From contig RZUM01000008.1 in NCBI GenBank assembly GCA_004193205.1, positions 248,001 through 312,000 of the forward strand: a stretch of 64,000 nucleotides of DNA. The letters run 5' to 3'. This DNA is from Gordonia sediminis (lineage in GTDB: Bacteria > Actinomycetota > Actinomycetes > Mycobacteriales > Mycobacteriaceae). Below are positions 32,256 through 40,583 of the stretch, piece after piece. The number at the start of each line of letters is the position of its first letter. Within the stretch, counting starts at the first letter, position 1. Below the pieces are notes generated by a model. It did no database searches. It was not told the origin of the DNA and worked only from the letters and a program-made list of their open reading frames with translations. A program made the position numbers and the translations under genes.

Positions 32256-32546
32256 ATGATAGCGGCCGAGATGAACGAACTCCATCGCAGCATCGGGGTG
32301 CTGAGGCATCACATCGTGACGCTGAAAACCAAGTACGGGGATGTCGATGCCGTCCGCCGGATGACCAATGACCTCGATCGGCTCGAAATCGACCTGCACG
32401 ACTTCGAGCACAAGCCGCCGCCGGTTCTGCGAGCGAAGGGTAAGGAAGACGTGGTCTACGTCCCCGACAGTAAGTCAGACGAGGCGGCGTGGCTCGGTGC
32501 GCAAGACGAAGGGTTGGGCTTCCACTCGCGTGAGCGCACGAAGTGA
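32256..32546 (+). CDS. Small conserved protein leading the sdh operon (Rv0250c-like)
   Basis: Protein of 96 residues, mostly helical and charged: an N-terminal coiled-coil-like stretch (EMNELHRSIGVLRHHIVTLKTKYG, then AVRRMTNDLDRLEIDLHDF) and a short C-terminal tail. Size and position match Rv0250c, the small gene ahead of the M. tuberculosis Sdh1 genes. The function is unknown. GGAGG lies 7 bases before the ATG, which sets the start. Its stop overlaps the GTG of the membrane-anchor gene, so it is co-translated with the dehydrogenase and may be an assembly or regulatory factor. Confidence 0.78.
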   Translation: MIAAEMNELHRSIGVLRHHIVTLKTKYGDVDAVRRMTNDLDRLEIDLHDFEHKPPPVLRAKGKEDVVYVPDSKSDEAAWLGAQDEGLGFHSRERTK

Positions 32547-33367
32547 GCGCCCCCGCGACTGAGCGGGAGGCTACCGGGGTCTTTTCTCCGGAACGGGCGC
32601 GCATTGCGGCGCGAACCCTTCGTGTGGACAGATGGTGGCTGTCGCCACTGCTGACGGTGCTCGGGCTGTCGGTGTTCATCATCTACGCGACGGTGCGTTC
32701 GTTTGTCCGCAGTGCCTACTGGGTTGCGGATTATCACTATCTGACGCCGTTCTATTCGCCATGCCTGAGTGAATCGTGTGTGCCGGGATCGAGTCATTTC
32801 GGGACGCCGTTCCCAGAGCTTCCGATGTGGATCCCGCTCGGCTTCGTGGTCCTGCCGTTTCTGCTGGGCTTCCGCGTGACCTGCTACTACTACCGTAGGG
32901 CCTACTACCGTTCGTTCTGGTTCTCGCCGCCGGCCTGTGCGGTGGCCGAACCCCATGCTCGGTACACAGGGGAGACCCGGCTTCCGCTGATCATCCAGAA
33001 CGCGCATCGCTACTTCTTCTATGTGGCGGTGATCGTCTCGCTGATCAACACCTACGACGCCGTCCTCGCGTTCCACGGCAAGAGCGGTGGTTTCGGCTTC
33101 GGGCTGGGCAACGTGATCCTGGTGGGGAACGTGCTCCTGCTGTGGACCTACACGGTGTCGTGTCACTCGTGTCGGCATGTCACCGGTGGTCGCCTCAAGC
33201 ACTTCTCGGCACACCCTGTCCGGTACTGGATCTGGACCCAGGTCTCGAAGCTCAACACCCGACACATGCAGTTCGCGTGGATCACGCTCGGCACGCTGAT
33301 GCTCACCGATTTCTACATCATGCTGGTGGCCAGCAACACAATCTCTGACCTGCGGTTTGTGGGTTGA
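32543..33367 (+). CDS. sdhC: Succinate dehydrogenase membrane anchor (Sdh1 type)
   Basis: Membrane subunit of 274 residues that anchors SdhA/SdhB and takes electrons to menaquinone; the length fits the mycobacterial Sdh1 anchor (Rv0249c), not the short canonical SdhC/SdhD pair. About five helices. Possible metal or haem ligands are numerous: Cys74 and Cys79 in an external loop, Cys114, Cys132, His138, His155 in NAHRYFFYV, and a SCHSCRH cluster (Cys207, His208, Cys210, His212). A membrane-embedded Rieske-type cluster is described for the M. smegmatis Sdh1 anchor, and these Cys/His residues are the candidates here. GTG start overlapping the upstream stop. Confidence 0.85.
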   Translation: MSAPATEREATGVFSPERARIAARTLRVDRWWLSPLLTVLGLSVFIIYATVRSFVRSAYWVADYHYLTPFYSPCLSESCVPGSSHFGTPFPELPMWIPLGFVVLPFLLGFRVTCYYYRRAYYRSFWFSPPACAVAEPHARYTGETRLPLIIQNAHRYFFYVAVIVSLINTYDAVLAFHGKSGGFGFGLGNVILVGNVLLLWTYTVSCHSCRHVTGGRLKHFSAHPVRYWIWTQVSKLNTRHMQFAWITLGTLMLTDFYIMLVASNTISDLRFVG

Positions 33368-33436
33368 TCCGGTCCGTATGCAACTGCCATGCTCGCAACG
33401 ACTGTTGCGCAATCGATTTCACGTTTGGGGGGCTAG

Positions 33437-35356
33437 ATGACCGAACCAGAACGCCACAAATACGACGTTGTCGTGATCGGTGCCGGCGGTGCCGGACTGC
33501 GGGCGGTCATCGAGGCCCGCGAAAAGGGCTACTCGGTCGCGGTGGTGTGCAAGTCGCTGTTCGGCAAGGCCCACACTGTGATGGCCGAGGGTGGTTGTGC
33601 CGCGTCGATGGGCAACGCCAACGAAAAGGACAACTGGCAGACACACTTCAAAGACACCATGCGTGGCGGCAAATTCCTGAACAACTGGCGAATGGCGGAG
33701 CTGCACGCCAGAGAAGCGCCGGACCGGGTGTGGGAACTGGAAACCTATGGCGCGCTGTTCGATCGGACCGCTGACGGGCGCATCGCCCAGCGCAACTTCG
33801 GTGGGCACACCTACCCGAGACTCGCGCACGTCGGCGACCGGACCGGCCTGGAGCTCATCCGGACCATGCAGCAGAAGATCGTCTCGCTGCAGCAGGAAGA
33901 TCATGCGGCCACCGGCGACTACGAGTCTCGCATCAAGGTGTTCGCCGAATGCACCATCACCGAACTCCTCAAAGACGGTGACGCGATCTCGGGAGCGTTC
34001 GGCTACTGGCGCGAGTCCGGCCGTTTCGTCCTGTTCGAGGCCCCGGCGGTGGTCCTCGCGACCGGTGGTATCGGCAAGTCGTTCAAGGTGACGTCGAACT
34101 CCTGGGAGTACACGGGCGACGGGCACGCACTCGCGCTGCGTGCCGGGGCGAGCCTGATCAACATGGAGTTCATCCAGTTCCATCCGACCGGGATGGTGTG
34201 GCCGCCCAGCGTCAAGGGGATCCTGGTCACCGAAGGTGTTCGAGGCGACGGTGGCGTCCTGAAGAACTCCGACGGCAAGCGCTTCATGTTCGACTACATT
34301 CCACCGGTGTTCAAGGGGCAGTACGCGGAGTCGGAAGAAGAGGCCGACAAGTGGCTTGCCGACAACGACAGCGCCCGCCGCACACCCGATCTCCTGCCGC
34401 GTGACGAGGTCGCCCGCGCGATCAACGAAGAGGTCAAGGCCGGCCGCGGCACCGAACACGGCGGTGTCTACCTCGATATCGCCTCCCGCATGCCCGCCGA
34501 CGAGATCATTCGTCGCCTGCCGTCGATGCATCACCAGTTCAAAGAACTCGCCGACGTCGACATCACGGCCGAACCCATGGAAGTGGGTCCCACCTGCCAC
34601 TACGTGATGGGCGGGATCGAAGTCGATCCGGACACCGGGGCGTCGCGCGTGCCGGGCCTGTTCGCGGCCGGCGAATGCTCCGGCGGGATGCACGGCTCGA
34701 ATCGGTTGGGCGGCAACTCGTTGTCCGACCTTCTGGTCTTCGGACGGCGCGCCGGGCTCGGCGCGGCGTCGTATGTCGAATCCCTGCACACCCGGCCCCA
34801 GGTCTCTGCGGCCGACATCGACCGGGCGGCGGCGTACGCGCTCGCGCCGTTCGACCCTCCCGCCGACGGCAAGCCGGAGAATCCCTACACACTGCACACC
34901 GAACTGCAGCAGTTCATGAACGACCTGGTGGGCATCATCCGGAAAGAGGCGGAGGTGCAAGAGGCGATCACGGCACTCGAAGCCATGCGAAGCCGACTGG
35001 GTGGGATGCAGGTAGAGGGACACCGGCAGTTCAATCCCGGCTGGCACCTCGCGGTCGATATGCGAAACATGCTGCTGGTCTGCGAATGTGTCGCCAAGGC
35101 GGCGCTCTTGCGCACCGAGAGTCGGGGCGGCCACACGCGCGACGACCACCCGGCGATGGACCCGACCTGGCGCAAGACACTGCTGGTGTGCACCGCCGAC
35201 GCGGGCGACGAGTCGCCAGTCCCGGAGGTCACCGTGGTCAAGGAGGACCAGATCCCGATGCGTCCGGACCTGCTCGAACTGTTCGATTTCTCCGAGATCG
35301 AGAAGTATTACACCGCCGGTGAGATCGCCGGCCATCCTGACGCCGGGGGCGACTGA
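33437..35356 (+). CDS. sdhA: Succinate dehydrogenase flavoprotein subunit
   Basis: Catalytic subunit of 639 residues that oxidises succinate to fumarate with covalently bound FAD. The N-terminal dinucleotide motif VVVIGAGGAGLRA (about residues 11-23), the covalent FAD His46 in GKAHTVMAEGG, the substrate-site block MEFIQFHPTGMV (about 243) and the C-terminal SGGMHGSNRLGGNSLSDLLVFG (split over about 415-436) are intact. The length agrees with Rv0248c. A GGGGGG ribosome binding site precedes the ATG. It is the third gene of the operon, with 1 base between its stop and the sdhB start. Confidence 0.96.
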   Translation: MTEPERHKYDVVVIGAGGAGLRAVIEAREKGYSVAVVCKSLFGKAHTVMAEGGCAASMGNANEKDNWQTHFKDTMRGGKFLNNWRMAELHAREAPDRVWELETYGALFDRTADGRIAQRNFGGHTYPRLAHVGDRTGLELIRTMQQKIVSLQQEDHAATGDYESRIKVFAECTITELLKDGDAISGAFGYWRESGRFVLFEAPAVVLATGGIGKSFKVTSNSWEYTGDGHALALRAGASLINMEFIQFHPTGMVWPPSVKGILVTEGVRGDGGVLKNSDGKRFMFDYIPPVFKGQYAESEEEADKWLADNDSARRTPDLLPRDEVARAINEEVKAGRGTEHGGVYLDIASRMPADEIIRRLPSMHHQFKELADVDITAEPMEVGPTCHYVMGGIEVDPDTGASRVPGLFAAGECSGGMHGSNRLGGNSLSDLLVFGRRAGLGAASYVESLHTRPQVSAADIDRAAAYALAPFDPPADGKPENPYTLHTELQQFMNDLVGIIRKEAEVQEAITALEAMRSRLGGMQVEGHRQFNPGWHLAVDMRNMLLVCECVAKAALLRTESRGGHTRDDHPAMDPTWRKTLLVCTADAGDESPVPEVTVVKEDQIPMRPDLLELFDFSEIEKYYTAGEIAGHPDAGGD

Positions 35357-35357
35357 C

Positions 35358-36104
35358 ATGGGCTACGACGCGAAGTTCCGGGTGTGGCGTGGGGACACCG
35401 ATGGCGGTGACCTGCACGACTTCACCGTGCTGGTGAACGAAGGTGAGGTGGTGCTCGACATCATCCACCGGTTGCAGGCCACCCAGGCCCCGGACTTGGC
35501 CGTGCGCTGGAACTGCAAGGCCGGCAAATGCGGATCCTGTTCGGCGGAGGTGAACGGGCGCCCACGACTGATGTGCATGACCCGGATGTCGACGTTCACC
35601 GAGGACGAGGTCATCACGGTCACCCCGATGCGTACCTTTCCGGTGATCCGCGACCTGGTCACCGACGTCTCGTTCAACTACGCGAAAGCCCGCGAAATCC
35701 AATCGTTCACGCCACCCGAAGGTCTGAAGCCCGGTGAGTACCGGATGCAACAGGTCGACGTGCAGCGGTCCCAAGAGTTTCGCAAGTGCATCGAGTGCTT
35801 CCTCTGCCAGAACACCTGTCACGTGGTCCGTGATCACGAGGAGAACAAACAGAACTTTGCCGGACCTCGCTTCCTGATGCGAGTTGCCGAACTCGACATG
35901 CATCCCCTGGATGTGGCAGAGCGACGTGATTCGGCGCAGGCCGAACACGGTTTGGGACTGTGCAATATCACCAAGTGCTGTACCGAAGTGTGTCCCGAGC
36001 ACATCAAGATCACCGACAACGCGCTGATCCCGATGAAGGAACGGGTCGTGGATCGTCGTTACGACCCGTTGGTGTGGTTGGGTAACAAACTCTTCCGGCG
36101 ATAG
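35358..36104 (+). CDS. sdhB: Succinate dehydrogenase iron-sulfur subunit
   Basis: Electron-transfer subunit of 248 residues. The [2Fe-2S] ligands are Cys53, Cys58, Cys61 and Cys73 in NCKAGKCGSC and LMC. The two further clusters use CIECFLCQNTC (144-154) and the C-terminal GLCNITKCCTEVCP block (about 207-220). The length equals Rv0247c. It passes electrons from SdhA to the membrane anchor. The last gene of the operon; no terminator hairpin with a T-tract is visible behind it. A 28-base stretch of this gene (35721-35748) recurs with two mismatches near 37191. Confidence 0.95.
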   Translation: MGYDAKFRVWRGDTDGGDLHDFTVLVNEGEVVLDIIHRLQATQAPDLAVRWNCKAGKCGSCSAEVNGRPRLMCMTRMSTFTEDEVITVTPMRTFPVIRDLVTDVSFNYAKAREIQSFTPPEGLKPGEYRMQQVDVQRSQEFRKCIECFLCQNTCHVVRDHEENKQNFAGPRFLMRVAELDMHPLDVAERRDSAQAEHGLGLCNITKCCTEVCPEHIKITDNALIPMKERVVDRRYDPLVWLGNKLFRR

Positions 36105-36162
36105 CGAAGAATCCGCGGGAACGAAACGGTGCAGCGGCGACGAACTCGCTATCGTCGGAGAT

Positions 36163-37191
36163 GTGGTCACCGAGTCCCTGATCGCTTGGCTCCTCGACTC
36201 CGACCCGGCATTGCGCTGGCAGGTCGAGCGTGATGTGGTGGGCGAACCGGCCGAGGTCTGGGAAGCCACCCGGGCAAGGGTCGCGACTGAGGGCTTCGGC
36301 GCGCGACTTCTCGCGCTGCAGGATTCGGACGGGCAGTGGGCGGGGGGAGCGTTCTTCCCCGCAGACTTCGACTTTCAGGGGCCGGAAGCGGCAGACGATG
36401 CCGGGCAACCCTGGACGGCAACAACGTGGACGCTCAACGCGTTGCGGGAGTGGGGCCTGGACTCGGCTGTCCTGCGAAAGCGTCGCACCGCCGAGCTTCT
36501 CGCCGAGAACAGCCGCTGGGACTACGAGGACTTGCCGTACTGGGGTGGCGAGGTCGACTGCTGCATCAACGCCTGGACAATCGCGAACGGCGTGTGGCTC
36601 CGTGCCGACATCACCGACATCACCGGCATCGTCGACTGGTTCGGAGAGCATCGACTGCCCGACGGCGGCTGGAACTGCGAGTGGATCGAGGGCTCGAGGC
36701 GATCGTCATATCACTCGACACTGAACTCCCTCAAGGGACTCCTCGCCTACGACGTCGCGACCGGAGGCACCGACGCGACCCGCGCTGCTCGGCGTTCCGG
36801 TGAGGAATACCTGCTGCAGCGAGGGCTTTTCCGCCGTCGATCCACGGGCGACGCCGTGGCACCGTGGGTGGACCGCTTCACCTATCCGTTCCGCTGGACC
36901 TACAGCGTGCTCAACGCAGCCGAGTACTTCCGCCGGGCTGCACTGATCGACGGCACAGCGCCGGACCCGCGCATGGCTGACGGGATTGCGCTCATCCGGG
37001 CCGCCCGGCAGCCGGACGGCACCTGGCTCCAAGGCCGTCGGCACCGCGGGCGAGTGTGGTTCGACGTGGACGTGCCGGAGGGACAGCCATCGAAGTGGCT
37101 GACGATGTATGGGACACGCGTCCTCGCCTGGTGGGACCAAGGCAGGGACCACAGCCGCGAGGCCCACACCGACAGTCACGACGGCCGGTAG
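36163..37191 (+). CDS. Terpene cyclase/prenyltransferase-fold (alpha/alpha toroid) protein
   Basis: Protein of 342 residues annotated in related genomes as squalene-cyclase-like. The Trp-rich repeats LLALQDSDGQWAGG, WTATTWTLNALREWG, DLPYWGGEVDCCINAW, HRLPDGGWNCEW and RQPDGTWLQGRRH fit QW-type toroid repeats. The DxDD catalytic motif of squalene-hopene cyclase is not present, so a cyclase activity is doubtful. It may be a binding protein using the same fold. It starts with GTG at 36163 behind GGAG. It follows sdhB by 58 bp and could be read through from that operon. Confidence 0.65.
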   Translation: MVTESLIAWLLDSDPALRWQVERDVVGEPAEVWEATRARVATEGFGARLLALQDSDGQWAGGAFFPADFDFQGPEAADDAGQPWTATTWTLNALREWGLDSAVLRKRRTAELLAENSRWDYEDLPYWGGEVDCCINAWTIANGVWLRADITDITGIVDWFGEHRLPDGGWNCEWIEGSRRSSYHSTLNSLKGLLAYDVATGGTDATRAARRSGEEYLLQRGLFRRRSTGDAVAPWVDRFTYPFRWTYSVLNAAEYFRRAALIDGTAPDPRMADGIALIRAARQPDGTWLQGRRHRGRVWFDVDVPEGQPSKWLTMYGTRVLAWWDQGRDHSREAHTDSHDGR

Positions 37192-37218
37192 GTCTGAAGC
37201 CCGGTCAGTACCGGCTGC
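37191..37218 (+). repeat. 28-base near-copy of an sdhB segment
   Basis: From GGTCTGAAGCCCGGT onward this matches sdhB bases 35721-35748 with two mismatches. It begins at the cyclase-like gene stop codon and sits in the short gap before the convergent reductase gene. No larger homology extends on either side. Confidence 0.6.
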
Positions 37219-37228
37219 GCATCCGGGG

Positions 37229-38122
37229 TTACTCGGACGGCTCACGGAGTCTGCCTGACAGCCGTTCCACGCCTCGGAACAGGGCACCGTGGTCGAGGTC
37301 ACCGTCTCCGTTGGCGCGCGCCGAGGCCATCAGCGTCGCCATGAGCGAACCGATCGGCGTGATCACCCCCGCCTCGCGCGCGGCGGCGGTAACAATACCG
37401 AGATCCTTGTGATGCAGGTCGATTCGGGCGCCCGGCGCGAAGTCACGACGGAGCATCCGGAGCGCCTTGTGATCGAGAACCGACGATCCGGCGAGGCCGC
37501 CGGCGAGGACGCGCACCGCGGCCGCGGTGTCCACCTCGTGGGCTTCGAGGAACACCATGGCCTCCGCGAGGGCCTCGATGTTGGCCGCCACCATGAGCTG
37601 ATTGGCGGCTTTCACCAGCTGCCCGCTCCCGCTCGGCCCGACATGGGCGACAGTCCTGCCGACCGCTTCGAGTACCGGTGTGGCACGGGCGAACGCCGCA
37701 TCGTCACCACCGACCATGATCGAGAGCGTGCCGGCGATCGCACCCTCTTCGCCGCCCGAGACCGGTGCGTCGAGAAACGAATGCCCGTGCGCGTGTGCCG
37801 CGGCGGCCATCCGGACCGCGACGTCGGGCCTGATGCTGGAGAAGTCGATGATCACCGTGAGCGGTGTCGCGTGCGCGAACACGCCGTCGTCGGCGGTGAG
37901 CACCTTCTCGACATCCGTCGAATCGGGCACCATCAGTGCGACGATGTCCGCGTTCGCGACCGCCTGTGCGATCGAATCGGCAGCGCTGCCGCCGGCTCCC
38001 ACGAGTTCGGCGGATCGGGCGGGTGTCCGGTTGTAGCCGACGACGGTGTGTCCGGCGCGGACGATGTTGATCGACATCGGGCTACCCATGACCCCGAGTC
38101 CGATGAATGCGATTGTGGCCAC
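37229..38122 (-). CDS. glxR: 2-hydroxy-3-oxopropionate (tartronate semialdehyde) reductase
   Basis: NAD(P)H-dependent reductase of 297 residues in the 3-hydroxyisobutyrate dehydrogenase family. The Rossmann motif GLGVMGSPMSINI (about residues 7-19), the substrate motif FLDAPVSGGEEGA (about 115-127), and the catalytic Lys region SGQLVKAANQLMV (about 166-178) are present. It converts tartronate semialdehyde to glycerate. A hydroxypyruvate isomerase gene lies directly upstream in the same direction, which favours this member over hydroxyisobutyrate dehydrogenase. No glyoxylate carboligase gene is in the window. Confidence 0.85.
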   Translation of the reverse strand: MATIAFIGLGVMGSPMSINIVRAGHTVVGYNRTPARSAELVGAGGSAADSIAQAVANADIVALMVPDSTDVEKVLTADDGVFAHATPLTVIIDFSSIRPDVAVRMAAAAHAHGHSFLDAPVSGGEEGAIAGTLSIMVGGDDAAFARATPVLEAVGRTVAHVGPSGSGQLVKAANQLMVAANIEALAEAMVFLEAHEVDTAAAVRVLAGGLAGSSVLDHKALRMLRRDFAPGARIDLHHKDLGIVTAAAREAGVITPIGSLMATLMASARANGDGDLDHGALFRGVERLSGRLREPSE

Positions 38123-38147
38123 GTGGTTTCCCTTCAGGACTGTGTGG

Positions 38148-38957
38148 TCACGCGGGGAAGTCCGCGAGCCAGTCGAATGTATCGCGACGAGTTGCCCGGT
38201 ACTCCAGGCTGATCCAGCCTGCGTACCCGTCGTCGGCGAGAGTTCGGAGACATCGGGCGATGTCCAGGGTTCCGGTCCCCGGTTCGCCGCGTCCCGGCGC
38301 GTCGGCCACCTGCACGTGGCCGATGCGATCGGCGAAATCGTCGAGCACGGTGTCGAGATCGTCGCCGTTGGTGGCGAGGTGATAGAGATCGGCCAGAACC
38401 ATCACATTGTCGACCCCGCACTCCCGCTGCACCCGATCGCAGACCGCCACGGCGTCGGCGGCGAGCGTCAGCGGATATGCGGGCACACCACTGATCGGCT
38501 CGACGAGGACATCGGCGCCGAGGGCGGCTGCGGCACGTCCAGCGCACGCGAGGTTCTCGATCGCCAGGTCATCTTGCGTCGACGCGGTGAGGCCGCCGAT
38601 TCGGTTGCCGTACAGTGCGTTGAAACCGACTGTGCCCAGACGTCTTCCGATGTCCACGGCGACCTCGACACTGTCCAGGAACTCGCTGCTGGTCTGCGGA
38701 TGTGACAACAGCCCGCGGTCTCCGGCCGCGAGGTCGCCGCCCGCAAAGTTCAGATGGGTGAGTCGAACCCCGGCGTTCTCGATCGCGGTGACGAATGCCT
38801 CCACATCACGATCGGCGGGGACGGCGACGTCGAACGGCCACCAGAACTCGACCGCGCCGAAGCCGGCGTCGTAGGCAGCCTGTGGTCGGTGCAGGATCGA
38901 TACCTCGGTGAACAGGATCGAACAGTTGACCGTCAGTCGTCGGGTATCCACCGTCAC
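38148..38957 (-). CDS. hyi: Hydroxypyruvate isomerase
   Basis: TIM-barrel isomerase of 269 residues that interconverts hydroxypyruvate and tartronate semialdehyde. The family start LTVNCSILFTEVSILHRPQAA and the metal/substrate segments VLVEPISGVPAYPL (about 147), VMVLADLYHLATNGDD (about 178), HVQVADAPGRGEPGTG (about 208) and the final WISLEYRA are intact. The GTG at 38957 has GAGAAGG 4 bases before it; TTG at 38960 and GTG at 38951 are also possible. It forms a two-gene unit with glxR, 25 bp apart, as in glyoxylate and allantoin utilisation clusters. Confidence 0.85.
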   Translation of the reverse strand: MTVDTRRLTVNCSILFTEVSILHRPQAAYDAGFGAVEFWWPFDVAVPADRDVEAFVTAIENAGVRLTHLNFAGGDLAAGDRGLLSHPQTSSEFLDSVEVAVDIGRRLGTVGFNALYGNRIGGLTASTQDDLAIENLACAGRAAAALGADVLVEPISGVPAYPLTLAADAVAVCDRVQRECGVDNVMVLADLYHLATNGDDLDTVLDDFADRIGHVQVADAPGRGEPGTGTLDIARCLRTLADDGYAGWISLEYRATRRDTFDWLADFPA

Positions 38958-39109
38958 CAAGCCTTCTCGGTCGTACTCTTTCTGTGATGGTGAGCGTAGC
39001 CAGCGTCACCCGTTAGGGTCGCGCAGCTCGCTGATCGCGGGCAGAACCCGTCACGTTCACCTGTCAATGAGCTCATATTGCTAAGGTTTGCGCCGTACCG
39101 TTCTTGGGC

Positions 39110-40369
39110 ATGAGACCTCAAGCGCTGCGTATGAATTCCTTCCGATTGCTCGGCGCCGTCGCGGCGTTCGGGCTGATCGTCTCCGCCTGCTCGGACTCCG
39201 GTGACGAGTCCTCGGCGGGCACCTCCGCCTCGTCGTCGGCATCGTCCGCCACCGCCGGATCGGGGACCGTCACACCCCTCGACCAGGCCGCTCTTCAGGC
39301 AGCCCTGGACGAAGGCGCTCAGGAGTTCTTGCTGCCCGGCGCGGTGGCGCTGCTGCGCACCCCGTCGGGCACCGTCACCGCAACCTACGGCACCACGGAG
39401 CGAGGCGGTGGCACGCCCGTGTCCCTCGACGACCACGTCCGGATCGGCTCCAACACCAAGACGTGGACGGCGACCGTCACCCTCCAGCTCGCGCAGGAGG
39501 GCAAGCTGGCGGTCACCGACCCCGTCTCCAAGTACCGCGCCGGTGTGCCCAACGGCGACAACATCACGATCGAGCAGCTGCTGAACATGCGTAGCGGCCT
39601 CTACAACTACAGCGAGACACCGCAGCTCAACGAGGCGCTCGACAATGATCCGCAGCGGGTGTGGACCCCGGACGAACTTCTCACTCTCGCTTTTGAGAAC
39701 CCGCCGTACTTTCCGCCCGGCGAGGGCTATCACTACTCCAACACCAACTACGTGCTACTCGGACTGATCGCCGAGAAACTCGACGGCAAGCCCCTGGCCG
39801 AGATCTACCAGGAACGGATCTTCAAGCCCGCCGGACTCACCAGTACGGTGTTCCCCGAGCTGCCCGACACCTCGCTGCCCGATCCGTACTCGCACGGCTA
39901 CTTCTACGGCACCAACATGCTCACCATCAACGATCCGGCGCTGCCCGAGGACATGCAGGCCGCCGCGAAGAACGGGTCGCTCGCACCGGCCGACGTCACC
40001 AACAACAACCCGTCGTGGACCTGGGCGGCGGGCGGTGGCATCTCGACCGCCAATGACCTCGCCACGTGGGCCGAAGCCCTCGCCGACGGGAAGATGCTCG
40101 ATCAGCAGATGCAGCAGCAGCGCATGGCCAGTATCCAATCGAGCGACCCATCGAACCCGACGGCGGCCGGCTACGGATGGGGGATCGCGAAGATGGGCCC
40201 CATGTACGGGCACACAGGTGAGCTACCCGGCTACAACTCGTTCATGGGTTCAGACCCGGAGAACAAGGTCACCCTCGTCGTCTGGGCGAACCTCGCGCCC
40301 GGCGTCGACGGGCACGACCCGGCCACCACCATCGCCAGGGGCATCATCGAGAAGATGTACACCGGGTAA
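39110..40369 (+). CDS. Serine hydrolase lipoprotein (class C beta-lactamase / DD-peptidase fold)
   Basis: Exported lipoprotein of 419 residues. The signal segment ends in a lipobox (LIVSAC, Cys27) and is followed by a Ser/Thr/Ala-rich linker. The catalytic triad motifs are SNTK (Ser114, Lys117), YSNTN (about residue 209) and HTG in YGHTGELPGY (about 368). The fold is shared by D-alanyl-D-alanine carboxypeptidases, class C beta-lactamases and esterases; which applies here is not clear. The ATG at 39110 or at 39131 can serve as start. A possible -10 TAAGGT lies at 39082-39087. It is divergent from hyi. Confidence 0.85.
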   Translation: MRPQALRMNSFRLLGAVAAFGLIVSACSDSGDESSAGTSASSSASSATAGSGTVTPLDQAALQAALDEGAQEFLLPGAVALLRTPSGTVTATYGTTERGGGTPVSLDDHVRIGSNTKTWTATVTLQLAQEGKLAVTDPVSKYRAGVPNGDNITIEQLLNMRSGLYNYSETPQLNEALDNDPQRVWTPDELLTLAFENPPYFPPGEGYHYSNTNYVLLGLIAEKLDGKPLAEIYQERIFKPAGLTSTVFPELPDTSLPDPYSHGYFYGTNMLTINDPALPEDMQAAAKNGSLAPADVTNNNPSWTWAAGGGISTANDLATWAEALADGKMLDQQMQQQRMASIQSSDPSNPTAAGYGWGIAKMGPMYGHTGELPGYNSFMGSDPENKVTLVVWANLAPGVDGHDPATTIARGIIEKMYTG

Positions 40370-40384
40370 CCGGATAGCGACGAA

Positions 40385-40403
40385 ACCCCTGCTGAACAGG
40401 GGT
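40385..40403. terminator. Bidirectional hairpin terminator
   Basis: The perfect arms ACCCCTG and CAGGGGT enclose a five-base loop. It lies 16 bases after the serine hydrolase stop and 5 bases beyond the 3' end of the leftward tRNA, so it can end both transcripts. On the minus strand a short TTT follows the stem. Confidence 0.65.
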
Positions 40404-40407
40404 CTCG

Positions 40408-40484
40408 TGGTGCCCTCGGTGAGACTCGAACTCACACTGGACGGGTTTTGAATCCGTTGCCTCTGCCAATTGGGCTACGAGGGC
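40408..40484 (-). tRNA. tRNA-Leu (anticodon CAA), CCA encoded
   Basis: Minus-strand cloverleaf of 77 bases including an encoded CCA. The acceptor stem GCCCTCG pairs with CGAGGGC, the T arm GTGAG-TTCGAGT-CTCAC is perfect, and the D loop has AATTGGCA. The anticodon loop TTCAAAA gives CAA, which reads UUG (Leu). The anticodon stem has one A-C mismatch next to the loop. The variable region is only five bases (CCAGT), so it lacks the long arm usual for bacterial tRNA-Leu. A candidate -10 TAGAGT lies at 40525-40530 on the minus strand. Confidence 0.88.
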
Positions 40485-40572
40485 CTGTGCAGGTCGCCAT
40501 CAGCTGTGGCGGCTGCGACAGTCCACTCTAGATGATCGGCCGAGCGGCGGGCCAGCCGGTACTCTGCTCGCA

Positions 40573-40583
40573 TCACAGTGTGA
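40573..40583. promoter_or_regulatory. TCACAGTGTGA palindrome before pdtaR
   Basis: The arms TCACA and TGTGA flank one base and lie 7 bases after a possible -10 TACTCT (40560-40565), where the pdtaR transcript would begin. It is a candidate operator; the factor is unknown. Confidence 0.35.

Noticed and set aside
33419-35359. Long minus-strand open frame opposite sdhA
   Set aside because: Same reason: sdhA is complete with all catalytic motifs, and the antisense translation has no family features.
40408-40484. Plus-strand tRNA-Gln suggested by TTTTGAATCC
   Set aside because: The T loop GTTCGAGTC and the CCA end are on the minus strand, so the loop reads TTCAAAA and the anticodon is CAA.
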